Below the pieces are notes generated by a model. That model was given only the letters and a program-made list of their open reading frames with translations. It was not told where the DNA came from and made no database searches. From Paenisporosarcina quisquiliarum_A (GTDB taxonomy: Bacteria; Bacillota; Bacilli; Bacillales_A; Planococcaceae), in assembly GCF_043641925.1 (NCBI RefSeq), contig NZ_JBHZRU010000001.1, positions 186,001-250,000 of the forward strand: a DNA stretch of 64,000 nucleotides, given 5' to 3'. Positions 52,408 through 61,185 of this stretch are shown in pieces; within the stretch, counting starts at the first letter, position 1; each line of letters opens with the position of its first letter. A program made the translations under genes and the position numbers.

Positions 52408-52430
52408 CATCTTACGAGACTCGTGAATCC

Positions 52431-52459
52431 TTGACAGAGTATTTCTACATCTATACAAT
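52431..52459 (+). promoter_or_regulatory. Strong sigma-A promoter for rny
   Basis: A perfect TTGACA (52431-52436) and TACAAT (52454-52459) are 17 bases apart. It is among the best promoter matches of the window. The leader is about 100 bases and contains an ACAATT/AATTGT inverted repeat near its start. Confidence 0.88.
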
Positions 52460-52564
52460 TAAAATTGTATAATTTCCAAATGAAATCAATAGGGCTACGT
52501 AGTTTAAAGCTATGTATACAAGCCTACTGAACATGAAAATGAAATAGCAAGAGGAGGTGTTCGA

Positions 52565-54121
52565 ATGATTGAAATACTCATCTCCGCTTTGATTGGTCTT
52601 ATCGTCGGTGCCGCTGTAAGTTATTTTCTTGTAAAAAATGTGAATGATTCTAAAGTGACTGGTGCGAAGCAGTCAGCTGTTCTCATCGTCGATGAGGCGA
52701 AGAGAGAAGCGGAAGCTTTGAAAAAAGAAGCACTATTAGAAGCAAAAGATGAATCTCACAAATTGAGATCTGAAGCAGAATCTGACATTCGTGAACGCCG
52801 AGCTGAACTGCAAAAACAGGAAAATCGGTATTTACAAAGAGAAGAAAACCTTGATCGTAAGGATGATGCTCTTAACAAAAGAGAAGCGGGTCTAGAGCGT
52901 AAAGATGACGCTCTGACTGAAAGACAACAGCATATCGAGCAGATGGAAAGCAAAGTGGCTGAGTTAGTTGCAAAAGCACAAACCGAACTAGAACGCATAT
53001 CTGCGTTAACTCGTGAAGAAGCTAAAGGCATTATTCTACAACAAGTAGAAAATGAGTTATCTACTGATATCGCAGTGATGACGAAAGAATCTGAAACTCG
53101 TGCAAAAGAAGATTCAGACAAAAAAGCACGAGAAATTCTTTCGCTAGCTATTCAGCGTTTTGCAGCAGATCATGTGGCAGAGACAACAGTTTCTGTTGTT
53201 ACCTTGCCAAATGATGAAATGAAGGGTCGTATTATTGGTCGTGAAGGCCGAAATATACGCACACTTGAGACACTGACTGGTATTGATTTGATTATCGATG
53301 ATACACCAGAAGCAGTAATCTTATCTGGTTTCGATCCAATTCGTCGTGAAACAGCTCGTCTTGCACTTGAAAAATTAGTTCAAGATGGTCGAATTCATCC
53401 TGCACGAATTGAAGAAATGGTTGAGAAGTCAAGAAGAGAAGTAGATGAGCAAATCCGAGAAATTGGTGAGCAAACTACCTTTGATGTTGGCATTCATAAT
53501 TTACATCCTGATTTAATTAAGATCATGGGTCGTATGCGTTACCGTACAAGTTATGGACAAAACGTTTTGAAACATTCAAAAGAAGTTGCCTTCTTAGCAG
53601 GATTGTTAGCTGCTGAACTTGGCGAAGATGTAACATTAGCAAGACGTGCTGGCTTACTACATGATATTGGGAAAGCAATTGACCATGAAGTGGAAGGTAG
53701 CCACGTTGAGATTGGTGTTGAACTTGCTACGAAGTACAAAGAGCATCCAGTCGTTATTAATAGTATCGCTTCCCATCATGGTGACACTGAAGCAACATCT
53801 GTCATTGCAGTTCTAGTTGCTGCTGCAGATGCATTATCAGCTGCTCGTCCAGGTGCTAGAAGTGAAACACTAGAAAACTATATTCGCCGTTTGGAGAAAC
53901 TAGAAGAAATTTCTGAGTCTTATGATGGTGTTGAGAAATCATTCGCTATTCAAGCAGGACGTGAAATTCGCATTATGGTTCGTCCAGAACAAATTGATGA
54001 CATTACTGCTCATCGATTAGCTCGAGATATTCGTAAGCGAATTGAGGAAGAATTAGATTATCCAGGGCATATTAAAGTAACGGTTATTCGTGAAACACGC
54101 GCTGTAGAATATGCAAAATAA
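52565..54121 (+). CDS. rny: Ribonuclease Y
   Basis: RNase Y (518 residues) is the membrane-anchored endoribonuclease that starts bulk mRNA decay in Firmicutes. It shows an N-terminal membrane helix (about 4-24), a long coiled coil (about 30-200, rich in Glu, Lys and Arg with RKDDALNKREAGLERKDDAL), a KH domain (about 210-275; MKGRIIGREGRNIRTLE) and an HD domain (about 330-430; AGLLHDIGKAIDHE). The coiled coil holds a local duplication around DRKDDALNKRE and ERKDDALTERQ. ATG follows AAGAGGAGGTGTTCG. PNPase and RNase J2, its decay partners, are in this same window. Confidence 0.97.
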   Translation: MIEILISALIGLIVGAAVSYFLVKNVNDSKVTGAKQSAVLIVDEAKREAEALKKEALLEAKDESHKLRSEAESDIRERRAELQKQENRYLQREENLDRKDDALNKREAGLERKDDALTERQQHIEQMESKVAELVAKAQTELERISALTREEAKGIILQQVENELSTDIAVMTKESETRAKEDSDKKAREILSLAIQRFAADHVAETTVSVVTLPNDEMKGRIIGREGRNIRTLETLTGIDLIIDDTPEAVILSGFDPIRRETARLALEKLVQDGRIHPARIEEMVEKSRREVDEQIREIGEQTTFDVGIHNLHPDLIKIMGRMRYRTSYGQNVLKHSKEVAFLAGLLAAELGEDVTLARRAGLLHDIGKAIDHEVEGSHVEIGVELATKYKEHPVVINSIASHHGDTEATSVIAVLVAAADALSAARPGARSETLENYIRRLEKLEEISESYDGVEKSFAIQAGREIRIMVRPEQIDDITAHRLARDIRKRIEEELDYPGHIKVTVIRETRAVEYAK

Positions 54122-54132
54122 TAGTAAGTAAA

Positions 54133-54160
54133 GGGGGGCTTCATAAAGAAGCCTTTTTTT
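54133..54160 (+). terminator. Intrinsic terminator after rny
   Basis: GGCTTC pairs with GAAGCC around ATAAA and is followed by seven T residues. The stem is short but the T tract is strong. Confidence 0.82.
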
Positions 54161-54185
54161 ATTGAAACAGAAAGAAGGAATTTGA

Positions 54186-54983
54186 ATGAAAGTATTGTTT
54201 ATTGGAGACATCGTCGGTTCAATTGGCCGAGATACATTAGAAGATTATTTGCCTCGATTAAAAAGAAAATATCAACCTGACGTCGTCATAGCAAACGGTG
54301 AAAACGCTGCATCGGGTCGTGGGATTACTAAATCCATTTTTCAATCATTACTGCATATGGGTGTTGATGTTGTGACGATGGGGAATCACACGTGGGATCA
54401 AAAAGAAATTTTCGATTTTATTGACGAGACAGATTATTTAATTAGACCAGCAAACTTTTCAGATGAAGCACCAGGAAAAGGGATGACGACAATTTCAAAA
54501 AACGGCCATACTTTATCTGTTATCAATCTCCATGGTCGTACATTTTTACCTCCGCATGATGACCCGTTTAAAAAAGCAACAGAGCTAGTGAAAGAAGCAA
54601 AAGAAATTTCACCATTAATTTTTGTGGATTTCCATGCAGAAGCAACGAGTGAAAAAATTGCACTAGGCTGGCATCTAGATGGAGAAGTTTCAGCGGTCGT
54701 TGGAACACACACACATGTCCAAACAGCTGATGCAAGAATTTATCCGAATGGAACTGCTTATATTACAGATGTAGGCATGACAGGACCATATGATGGCGTA
54801 TTGGGTATGAAAAAAGAAGATGTCTTATATCGATTCCAAACAAATATGCCGGCACGTTTTGAAGTGCCTAAAACAGGACGCTCCGTAATAAGTGGTGTCT
54901 TTATCGATATCGATAATCAATCAGGAAAAGCGACATCGATCGAGCGAATTTATATTAACGAAGATTATCCGTTTCAATCTTAG
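54186..54983 (+). CDS. ymdB: YmdB, metallophosphoesterase
   Basis: YmdB (265 residues) is a dinuclear-metal phosphodiesterase; the B. subtilis protein hydrolyses 2',3'-cyclic nucleotides and is needed for biofilm matrix expression. Metal-binding motifs are FIGDIVGSIGRD at the start (Asp8), NGENAASGRG near 38, MGNHTWDQKEI near 66, DFHAEATSEK near 150 and GTHTHVQTADAR near 177. Length is standard. It follows rny after a terminator with no obvious promoter, so it is probably made by read-through from the rny promoter, linking it to RNA turnover. Confidence 0.94.
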   Translation: MKVLFIGDIVGSIGRDTLEDYLPRLKRKYQPDVVIANGENAASGRGITKSIFQSLLHMGVDVVTMGNHTWDQKEIFDFIDETDYLIRPANFSDEAPGKGMTTISKNGHTLSVINLHGRTFLPPHDDPFKKATELVKEAKEISPLIFVDFHAEATSEKIALGWHLDGEVSAVVGTHTHVQTADARIYPNGTAYITDVGMTGPYDGVLGMKKEDVLYRFQTNMPARFEVPKTGRSVISGVFIDIDNQSGKATSIERIYINEDYPFQS

Positions 54984-55073
54984 GTTCTTCTTTTTTCCAT
55001 CGACCTCGCATACAGTGAGTCAAGGACATTGACACTAAAGTCCAACTCACAGCAAGTATAAGGAGGAATAGAG

Positions 55074-55343
55074 ATGGAATCATTAAAAGTATCTTCGAGA
55101 TCAAATCCTAATTCAGTAGCTGGTGCATTGGTTGCTGTAATCAGAGACAAAGGGTATGCAGAAATGCAGGCAGTAGGCGCTGGAGCATTAAATCAAGCAG
55201 TGAAGGCGGTTGCTATAGCAAGAGGGTTTGTAGCACCTAGTGGAACCGATTTAATTTGTTCACCAGCTTTTACTGATATCATTATTGCTGGTGAAGATCG
55301 AACGGCTATTAAATTGTTGGTTGAAAAAAGAGTAAGATCATAA
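55074..55343 (+). CDS. spoVS: Stage V sporulation protein S
   Basis: SpoVS (89 residues) is a small Alba-like protein required for septation and coat maturation steps in B. subtilis sporulation. The sequence from MESLKVSSRSNPNSVAGALV to the end is strongly conserved in character, including VGAGALNQAVKAVAIARG. ATG is preceded by AAGGAGGAATAG. I looked for a sigma-H promoter in the 90-base gap after ymdB and could not place one with confidence. A strong terminator follows the gene. Confidence 0.96.
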   Translation: MESLKVSSRSNPNSVAGALVAVIRDKGYAEMQAVGAGALNQAVKAVAIARGFVAPSGTDLICSPAFTDIIIAGEDRTAIKLLVEKRVRS

Positions 55344-55347
55344 CCAG

Positions 55348-55400
55348 TAAGGGGCTATCTCAAAGGTCATTTAGTGACTGAGAGATGGTCCCTTATTTTT
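55348..55400 (+). terminator. Long intrinsic terminator after spoVS
   Basis: TAAGGGGCTATCTC pairs over fourteen positions (two G-U) with GAGATGGTCCCTTA (55382-55395) around a 20-base loop and runs into TTTTTG. Confidence 0.9.
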
Positions 55401-55591
55401 GTGCATTGATATCTCACTTTCATGCCTCAAGCGAAGCGATACATAAGCAGAACGGAAACATCAATATGTAGGACAAGCTCTTATCATAGATAAGTAGACA
55501 TCTTGTGTTATATCAAATGTAAAAACGATGTGAGCAACTGAATCTCTTGGTGTCTTTATTTGTCGAAAACAAGACAATTCTAGTAATGACC
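55401..55591. other. Non-coding gap between spoVS and miaB
   Basis: I see no gene in either direction here. In B. subtilis the tdh and kbl threonine-degradation genes occupy this place; no remnant of them is readable. The stretch is AT-rich with one GCGAAGCG patch near 55430 and ends at the miaB promoter. Confidence 0.6.
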
Positions 55592-55621
55592 TTGTAGGTT
55601 TGGTACTTCTTTCAGTATAAT
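55592..55621 (+). promoter_or_regulatory. Candidate sigma-A promoter for miaB
   Basis: TTGTAG (55592-55597) and perfect TATAAT (55616-55621) are 18 bases apart, giving a leader of about 40 bases before the GTG at 55670. Confidence 0.7.
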
Positions 55622-55669
55622 AAATGAATGTAGATTTAAACCGATGTGACTAGGCAAAGGAGTGTTCTC

Positions 55670-57217
55670 GTGAACGAAGAACAGCGATTAAATAGTTCTC
55701 AAGTGAAAGAAATAAATCCGCAAAACAAGGAAAGTAAAGACTATAGTCAATACTTTCAATCTGTTTATGTTCCTCCTAATTTAAAAGAAGCAAAAAAAAG
55801 AGGGAAAGAACAAGTAGAATACCAACATGATTTTGGCATTAAACCTGAGTTTGCAAACATGGGGATTGGTCGAAAGTTTTATATTCGGACTTATGGCTGT
55901 CAAATGAATGAGCATGATACAGAGGTTATGGCAGGAATATTTATAGGTCTTGGATATGAACCTACGAACACTGTTGAAGAGGCAAATGTGGTCTTATTAA
56001 ATACTTGTGCCATTCGTGAAAATGCAGAAAACAAAGTGTTCGGTGAGTTGGGTCATTTAAAATTATTGAAACGAAATAATCCGGATGTGTTAATCGGTGT
56101 GTGTGGATGTATGTCTCAAGAAGAATCGGTGGTTAATAAAATTCTCAAGACATATGATCAAGTCGATATGATTTTTGGCACACATAATATTCATCGCTTA
56201 CCTAATATTTTGCACGAAGCTTATTTATCAAAAGAAATGGTGATTGAGGTTTGGTCAAAAGAAGGCGATGTAATTGAAAACTTGCCTAAAGTGAGACGCG
56301 GAGAAATAAAAGCATGGGTAAACATTATGTATGGCTGTGATAAATTCTGTACATATTGTATCGTTCCTTATACACGTGGAAAAGAACGCAGTCGACGTCC
56401 TCAAGATATTATTCAAGAAGTGCGACACCTTGCTGCACAAGGTTATAAGGAGATTACATTATTAGGTCAAAACGTAAATGCTTATGGGAAAGATTTAGAT
56501 GACTCTTCGTATCGATTAGGCAATTTAATGGATGACTTACGTTTAATTGATATTGAAAGAATTCGATTTACAACGAGTCACCCTCGTGATTTTGATGATC
56601 ACTTAATAAGTGTCTTAGCTAAACGTGGAAATCTTGTCGAGCATGTTCACTTACCAGTCCAATCTGGATCAACAAGTATGCTGAAATTAATGGCACGTAA
56701 GTATAGCCGAGAGCAATATTTGGAATTGGTACAAAAAATCAAGTATGCTATACCTAATGTAGCATTAACGACTGACATAATTGTTGGATTCCCAAATGAA
56801 ACAGAAGAACAATTTGAAGAAACCATGTCTTTATATAGAGAAGTTGGATTCGAAATGGCATACACTTATATTTATTCTCCTCGTGACGGCACACCTGCTG
56901 CGAAGATGGAGGACAATGTGCCAATGGAAGTGAAAAAAGACCGTCTGCAACGTTTAAATAACTTGGTTAATCAATTCGCTCTTGAAGCGATGGAAAGATA
57001 TAATGGTGAAGTTGTTGAAGTGTTGGTAGAAGGTGAAAGTAAGAAAAATCCCGATGTACTTGCCGGTTATACAAGAACGAGCAAATTGGTTAACTTTGTA
57101 GGACCAAAAGATATTATCGGAAAGCGTGTTTTAATTAAAATCAATCAAACAAAAACATGGTCATTATATGGAGAACTTATTGAAGTCCTATCCGGCCAAG
57201 AAGTGGGTGTCTTATGA
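55670..57217 (+). CDS. miaB: MiaB, tRNA-2-methylthio-N6-isopentenyladenosine synthase
   Basis: MiaB (515 residues) is a radical-SAM methylthiotransferase modifying A37 of tRNAs. The N-terminal UPF0004 domain supplies three cluster cysteines (YGCQMNEHDTE, NTCAIRENAE, GVCGCMSQ), the radical-SAM motif CDKFCTYC follows near 225, and a C-terminal TRAM domain spans about 445-510. The first 65 residues are an extension common in Bacilli. GTG 55670 is preferred because GCAAAGGAG lies before it. Its stop overlaps the ricA ATG by four bases. Confidence 0.96.
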   Translation: MNEEQRLNSSQVKEINPQNKESKDYSQYFQSVYVPPNLKEAKKRGKEQVEYQHDFGIKPEFANMGIGRKFYIRTYGCQMNEHDTEVMAGIFIGLGYEPTNTVEEANVVLLNTCAIRENAENKVFGELGHLKLLKRNNPDVLIGVCGCMSQEESVVNKILKTYDQVDMIFGTHNIHRLPNILHEAYLSKEMVIEVWSKEGDVIENLPKVRRGEIKAWVNIMYGCDKFCTYCIVPYTRGKERSRRPQDIIQEVRHLAAQGYKEITLLGQNVNAYGKDLDDSSYRLGNLMDDLRLIDIERIRFTTSHPRDFDDHLISVLAKRGNLVEHVHLPVQSGSTSMLKLMARKYSREQYLELVQKIKYAIPNVALTTDIIVGFPNETEEQFEETMSLYREVGFEMAYTYIYSPRDGTPAAKMEDNVPMEVKKDRLQRLNNLVNQFALEAMERYNGEVVEVLVEGESKKNPDVLAGYTRTSKLVNFVGPKDIIGKRVLIKINQTKTWSLYGELIEVLSGQEVGVL

Positions 57218-57648
57218 CAACAGAATTTACAAAAGACGAAATTATCGCGAAAGCAAAAGAAATTGCAGATATGATCGCACAAACAGAAGAAGTTGATTTC
57301 TTTAAACGAGCAGAAGCTCAAATTAATGAAAATCAAAAAATCCGTGAAAAGATTGCAAGCTTGAAGAGTTTGCAAAAACAAGCTGTTAATTTCCAACATT
57401 ATGGAAAAGAAAAAGCTTTGTCCTTAATCGAAGGAAAAATCGAGAAAATTGAAGAAGAAATTGATACGATTCCGATTGTTCAAGAGTTTAAGCAATCCCA
57501 AATGGATGTAAATGATTTGCTTCAACTTGTTTCGAATACAATTGCAAATCAAGTGACGAACCAAATCATCGAATCCACTGAGGGAGATATTCTTCGTGGT
57601 GAAACTGGATCACGCGTTCAAAACAGTAAACCTGGTTCTTGTGAATAA
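57214..57648 (+). CDS. ymcA: RicA (YmcA), Y-complex subunit
   Basis: The 144-residue, largely helical protein belongs to the YlbF/YmcA family. RicA with RicF (YlbF) and RicT (YaaT) forms the Y-complex, which carries iron-sulphur clusters, affects RNase Y-dependent mRNA maturation and speeds Spo0A, competence and biofilm development. Long helices with KEIADMIAQTEEVDFFKRAE and a conserved QVTNQIIESTEGDIL segment are visible. The only Cys is in the final GSCE, so the cluster-binding set seems thinner than I remember for B. subtilis RicA. It is coupled to miaB by overlap; rny lies 3 kb upstream. Confidence 0.92.
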   Translation: MTTEFTKDEIIAKAKEIADMIAQTEEVDFFKRAEAQINENQKIREKIASLKSLQKQAVNFQHYGKEKALSLIEGKIEKIEEEIDTIPIVQEFKQSQMDVNDLLQLVSNTIANQVTNQIIESTEGDILRGETGSRVQNSKPGSCE

Positions 57649-57659
57649 TTTGACTCGGA

Positions 57660-57704
57660 AGCACAGCTATTCCCCTAAAAAGGAATTGGTTGTGCTTTTT
57701 CTTT
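57660..57704 (+). terminator. Intrinsic terminator after ymcA
   Basis: AAGCACAGC...ATTCC pairs with GGAAT...GGTTGTGCTT (G-U pairs and a bulge) and runs into TTTTTCTTTT. Confidence 0.82.
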
Positions 57705-57817
57705 TGACATCAAACTATATAAAATGCACAAAGTTACGACGAAGAAAAAACAATGTGCTTTCACCTAATGGGTAATCCGTGCATATGATGAATGGAATCG
57801 AACGGAGGAGGATGGGT

Positions 57818-58357
57818 TTGAAATATCTACGTCAAATTGTGACAAAAGCCGTCGTGGCCAAAGGGAAGAAAAAAGTCGAAGCTTGTGAAATGCTTCGTCC
57901 ACCTAACAACCCTTCCAGCATTTTAGGGTGTTGGGTCATTAATCATACGCATTCAGCGAAGAAACACGGAAAATTTGTGGAAGTGACAGGGAAGTATGAA
58001 GTCAATGTTTGGTATGCGCATCACGACCATTCGAAAACATCCGTATTTTCTGAAACAGTTCCATACAGAGATCGTATAAAACTTCATTATCGAGATGGAG
58101 AATCACACGGATCTGAAGAAGTGCATGTTCGAGTTTTACAACAACCAAATTGTACGGAAGCCATCATTACACCAGATGGCGAGCAGTTCCAAGTTACTGT
58201 GGAGCGGGAGTTGTTGGCTGAAGTTGTTGGTGAAACAACAGTTTGTATTTCAGTTCACCCTTCAGATTTTGAAGAGGAATGGGTATATCAAGATGAAAGT
58301 TCGTCATCTTCATCTACATCCTCATTTAACGAATCAAAAGAATCGTCTTCATTTTAA
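57818..58357 (+). CDS. cotE: CotE, outer spore coat morphogenetic protein
   Basis: CotE (179 residues from the chosen start) organises the outer coat in the mother cell. The core matches the family, with IVTKAVVAKG at the start, PSSILGCWVINH near 37, VLQQPNCTEAIITP near 117 and LLAEVVGETTVCI near 140. The B. subtilis protein ends in a long acidic tail that recruits coat proteins; here the tail (about 157-179) is dominated by serines with few acids. TTG 57818 is preferred to ATG 57812, since GGAGGAGG ends at 57811. CATATGAT at 57783-57790 loosely resembles a sigma-E/K -10 box. Confidence 0.92.
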   Translation: MKYLRQIVTKAVVAKGKKKVEACEMLRPPNNPSSILGCWVINHTHSAKKHGKFVEVTGKYEVNVWYAHHDHSKTSVFSETVPYRDRIKLHYRDGESHGSEEVHVRVLQQPNCTEAIITPDGEQFQVTVERELLAEVVGETTVCISVHPSDFEEEWVYQDESSSSSSTSSFNESKESSSF

Positions 58358-58358
58358 T

Positions 58359-58387
58359 GAGCCGGAAAACATCCGGCTCTTTTTTTC
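58359..58387 (+). terminator. Intrinsic terminator after cotE
   Basis: GAGCCGGA pairs with TCCGGCTC around AAACA and is followed by seven T residues. Confidence 0.94.
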
Positions 58388-58539
58388 TTTTAAGGATATT
58401 GTGTATGTAGAAATTTCAACTTAATAGCAGGAATGTTGAATAGATTGCTTTCAAAATTTCTAGTTAGTTGTATTAGTGAAATGAAATAACATCTAAAATA
58501 CAAAGATGTAGCAATTGTTGTTTTTCTCATCACGTGTTT

Positions 58540-58548
58540 TGTTATAAT
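58540..58548 (+). promoter_or_regulatory. Extended -10 promoter for mutS-mutL
   Basis: TGTTATAAT gives TGn plus perfect TATAAT (58543-58548), 36 bases before the mutS ATG. TTGTTT at 58518-58523 could be a weak -35 at 19-base spacing. Confidence 0.6.
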
Positions 58549-58584
58549 GAAGGAATAGCTTCAACAATTGAAAGAGGTATCAAC

Positions 58585-61161
58585 ATGACAACTTACACGC
58601 CAATGATTCAGCAATACCTAACAGTTAAATCTGAATACACCGATGCTTTTTTATTTTTTCGCTTAGGTGATTTTTACGAACTCTTTTTCGATGATGCAGT
58701 AGAAGCATCTCAAATATTAGAAATAACATTGACCAGTAGAGATGGCGGATCGAAAGAACGTATCCCTATGTGTGGTGTTCCACATCATGCGGCTCAAAAT
58801 TACATAGAAACATTGATTCAAAAAGGATATAAAGTAGCTATTTGTGAACAAGTTGAAGATCCTAAAGTTGCAAAAGGTGTCGTTAAGCGAGAAGTCGTTC
58901 GATTAATTACGCCTGGTACGATTATTGAAGGAAAGAATATGGATAGTAAATCGAATCATTTTATTGCTTCAGCAGAAGAAATAGACGATTCACGATATGC
59001 GTTCTGTTACTTAGACTTATCGACTGGCGAAGGGTCAAGCACTATTCTGAATGGTGATGAAAAAAGCTTGATGCAAGAATTACAAACATTATCAATTCGA
59101 GAACTAATTGTATCTGAACATATGTATGTATTATTGTCTGAATTTGCTAAAGCACAATCGATTTTATTATCCATTGAAGAAAGTGAGAAAGTGGGAACTT
59201 CACATCTTCCTTATTTTGAAGAGAATCCGGTAGAAGTTCATGATGCTTGTGATCGATTAATTCGATATTTACATCGAACACAAAAGCGCTCGCTCGAACA
59301 TATTCAACCTTTTGCGTATCAAGAAAGAAATACATTCTTATCGATCGATTTTCATTCGAAACGAAATTTAGAATTGATCCAGTCGATACGTGGTGGAGAC
59401 CAAAAGGGTTCCCTTTATTGGCTTCTAGATGAAACGAATACAGCAATGGGTGCACGAAAACTAAAACAATGGTTACATCAGCCCTTAGCGAATCGTCTGC
59501 AAATCGAGGAACGTCAAAACATTGTCGAAGAAATGATTGAGGCATATTTCGTTCGTGCGGATTTACGTGAAGCACTAAAAGAAGTATATGATTTAGAGCG
59601 ATTAATTGGAAGAATCTCATTTGGGACTGCTAGCGGACGGGATTTAAGTCAGTTAAGACAATCTTTAATGCAAATTCCTTTAATTAAAGCACATTTAAAC
59701 TCTAGTAAGTTAATAGCCTTACCAAAATTGGCATCAGCTTTAGATGAGTGCTTGGAAGTTGTTGAATTACTTCAAACCGCAATTGCAGAACATCCTCCTT
59801 TGTCAGTAAAAGAAGGAGATATTATAAAAGATGGATACCATGAGCGCTTAGATGAACTAAGATATGCGAAAAAGAATGGGAAAGAGTGGATTGCTGCACT
59901 CGAACAAAAAGAGCGAGAGCGCACCGGCATCAAAGGACTTAAAATTGGTTATAATCGTGTGTTTGGCTATTTTATTGAAATTACAAAGTCCTACGTTCAT
60001 CTAGCGGATGCTAATCGATATGAGCGTAAACAAACATTGGCGAATGCGGAACGTTATATTACCGATGAATTAAAAGAAAAAGAATCAATTATATTAACCG
60101 CTGAAGAAGAGAGTCTAGCACTTGAATATACTTTGTTCGTTGAAATTAGAGAGAAGGTAAAAGCATTTATACCTCGTGTTCAACAGGTTGCTTCTCAAAT
60201 TAGTGAATTAGATGTCTTTGCTAGCTTTGCTGAAGTTGCGGACCATTACCGCTTAACAAAGCCAACCTTCCATGACGGGCATGAACTGAAGATTATAAAC
60301 GGTCGTCACCCAGTGGTTGAAAAAATGATGAATAAACAACACTATATTCCAAATGATTGTTCCTTAACAACTGAACAAAATATGCTCCTAATTACAGGGC
60401 CGAATATGTCAGGTAAAAGTACGTATATGCGACAAGTAGCCATCACCGTTATTATGGCTCAAATGGGTTGTTATGTTCCTGCTGAGGAAGCGTTATTGCC
60501 AATAACCGATCAAATTTTCACTAGGATTGGCGCAGCTGACGATTTAGCCTCAGGGCAAAGTACATTTATGGTGGAGATGCTCGAGTCCACATTTGCTATT
60601 ACGCATGCGACTGAGCGAAGTTTATTGCTATTTGATGAAATAGGGCGAGGAACATCAACTTACGACGGTATGGCCCTTGCACAAGCCATGATGGAGTATA
60701 TACACACAGAAATAAAAGCGAACACTTTATTTTCCACGCATTACCATGAATTAACTGGACTTGAAAATGAATTAGACAAGCTAAGAAATGTTCATGTTTC
60801 TGCTGTTGAACAAAGTGGTAAAGTTGTATTTCTGCATAAAGTTAAAAATGGTCCTGCAGATAAAAGTTATGGAATCCATGTTGCTGAACTAGCACAATTA
60901 CCAGAACCGATTATTCAACGTGCCCGATTAATATTAGAACAATTAGAACAAGAAAATAAAAGAGACTCCCAAGTCGATCAAAATGCATTAAATGAGCAAT
61001 TATCCTTCTTTGGAACTGAATCAATTGATTCGGCCCAACAACAAACTAATCTTAAAGTAAATGAAACAATTGAAGTAATTCGTAGTATAGACATATCTAA
61101 TACAACACCTTTGAAAGCACTTCAATATTTACATGAATTACAACAAAAAATAGACAAGTAG
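58585..61161 (+). CDS. mutS: DNA mismatch repair protein MutS
   Basis: MutS (858 residues) recognises mismatches and recruits MutL. The mismatch-wedge motif DFYELFFDDA (Phe-x-Glu, near 36) is present, connector and lever domains follow, and the ATPase domain has Walker A TGPNMSGKSTYMRQ near 612, LFDEIGRGTSTYDG near 690 and the FSTHYHEL loop. Near the C-terminus NEQLSFFG is a clamp-binding motif. The frame runs 17 codons upstream through the promoter; ATG 58585 with GAAAGAGG before it is the start. mutL follows 24 bases later. Confidence 0.98.
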   Translation: MTTYTPMIQQYLTVKSEYTDAFLFFRLGDFYELFFDDAVEASQILEITLTSRDGGSKERIPMCGVPHHAAQNYIETLIQKGYKVAICEQVEDPKVAKGVVKREVVRLITPGTIIEGKNMDSKSNHFIASAEEIDDSRYAFCYLDLSTGEGSSTILNGDEKSLMQELQTLSIRELIVSEHMYVLLSEFAKAQSILLSIEESEKVGTSHLPYFEENPVEVHDACDRLIRYLHRTQKRSLEHIQPFAYQERNTFLSIDFHSKRNLELIQSIRGGDQKGSLYWLLDETNTAMGARKLKQWLHQPLANRLQIEERQNIVEEMIEAYFVRADLREALKEVYDLERLIGRISFGTASGRDLSQLRQSLMQIPLIKAHLNSSKLIALPKLASALDECLEVVELLQTAIAEHPPLSVKEGDIIKDGYHERLDELRYAKKNGKEWIAALEQKERERTGIKGLKIGYNRVFGYFIEITKSYVHLADANRYERKQTLANAERYITDELKEKESIILTAEEESLALEYTLFVEIREKVKAFIPRVQQVASQISELDVFASFAEVADHYRLTKPTFHDGHELKIINGRHPVVEKMMNKQHYIPNDCSLTTEQNMLLITGPNMSGKSTYMRQVAITVIMAQMGCYVPAEEALLPITDQIFTRIGAADDLASGQSTFMVEMLESTFAITHATERSLLLFDEIGRGTSTYDGMALAQAMMEYIHTEIKANTLFSTHYHELTGLENELDKLRNVHVSAVEQSGKVVFLHKVKNGPADKSYGIHVAELAQLPEPIIQRARLILEQLEQENKRDSQVDQNALNEQLSFFGTESIDSAQQQTNLKVNETIEVIRSIDISNTTPLKALQYLHELQQKIDK

Positions 61162-61185
61162 AATAAATAGAAAGGAGTTGTGCTT

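Noticed and set aside
58095..58424. Second plus-strand frame overlapping cotE
   Set aside because: It lies almost wholly within the well-matched cotE gene and crosses its terminator.
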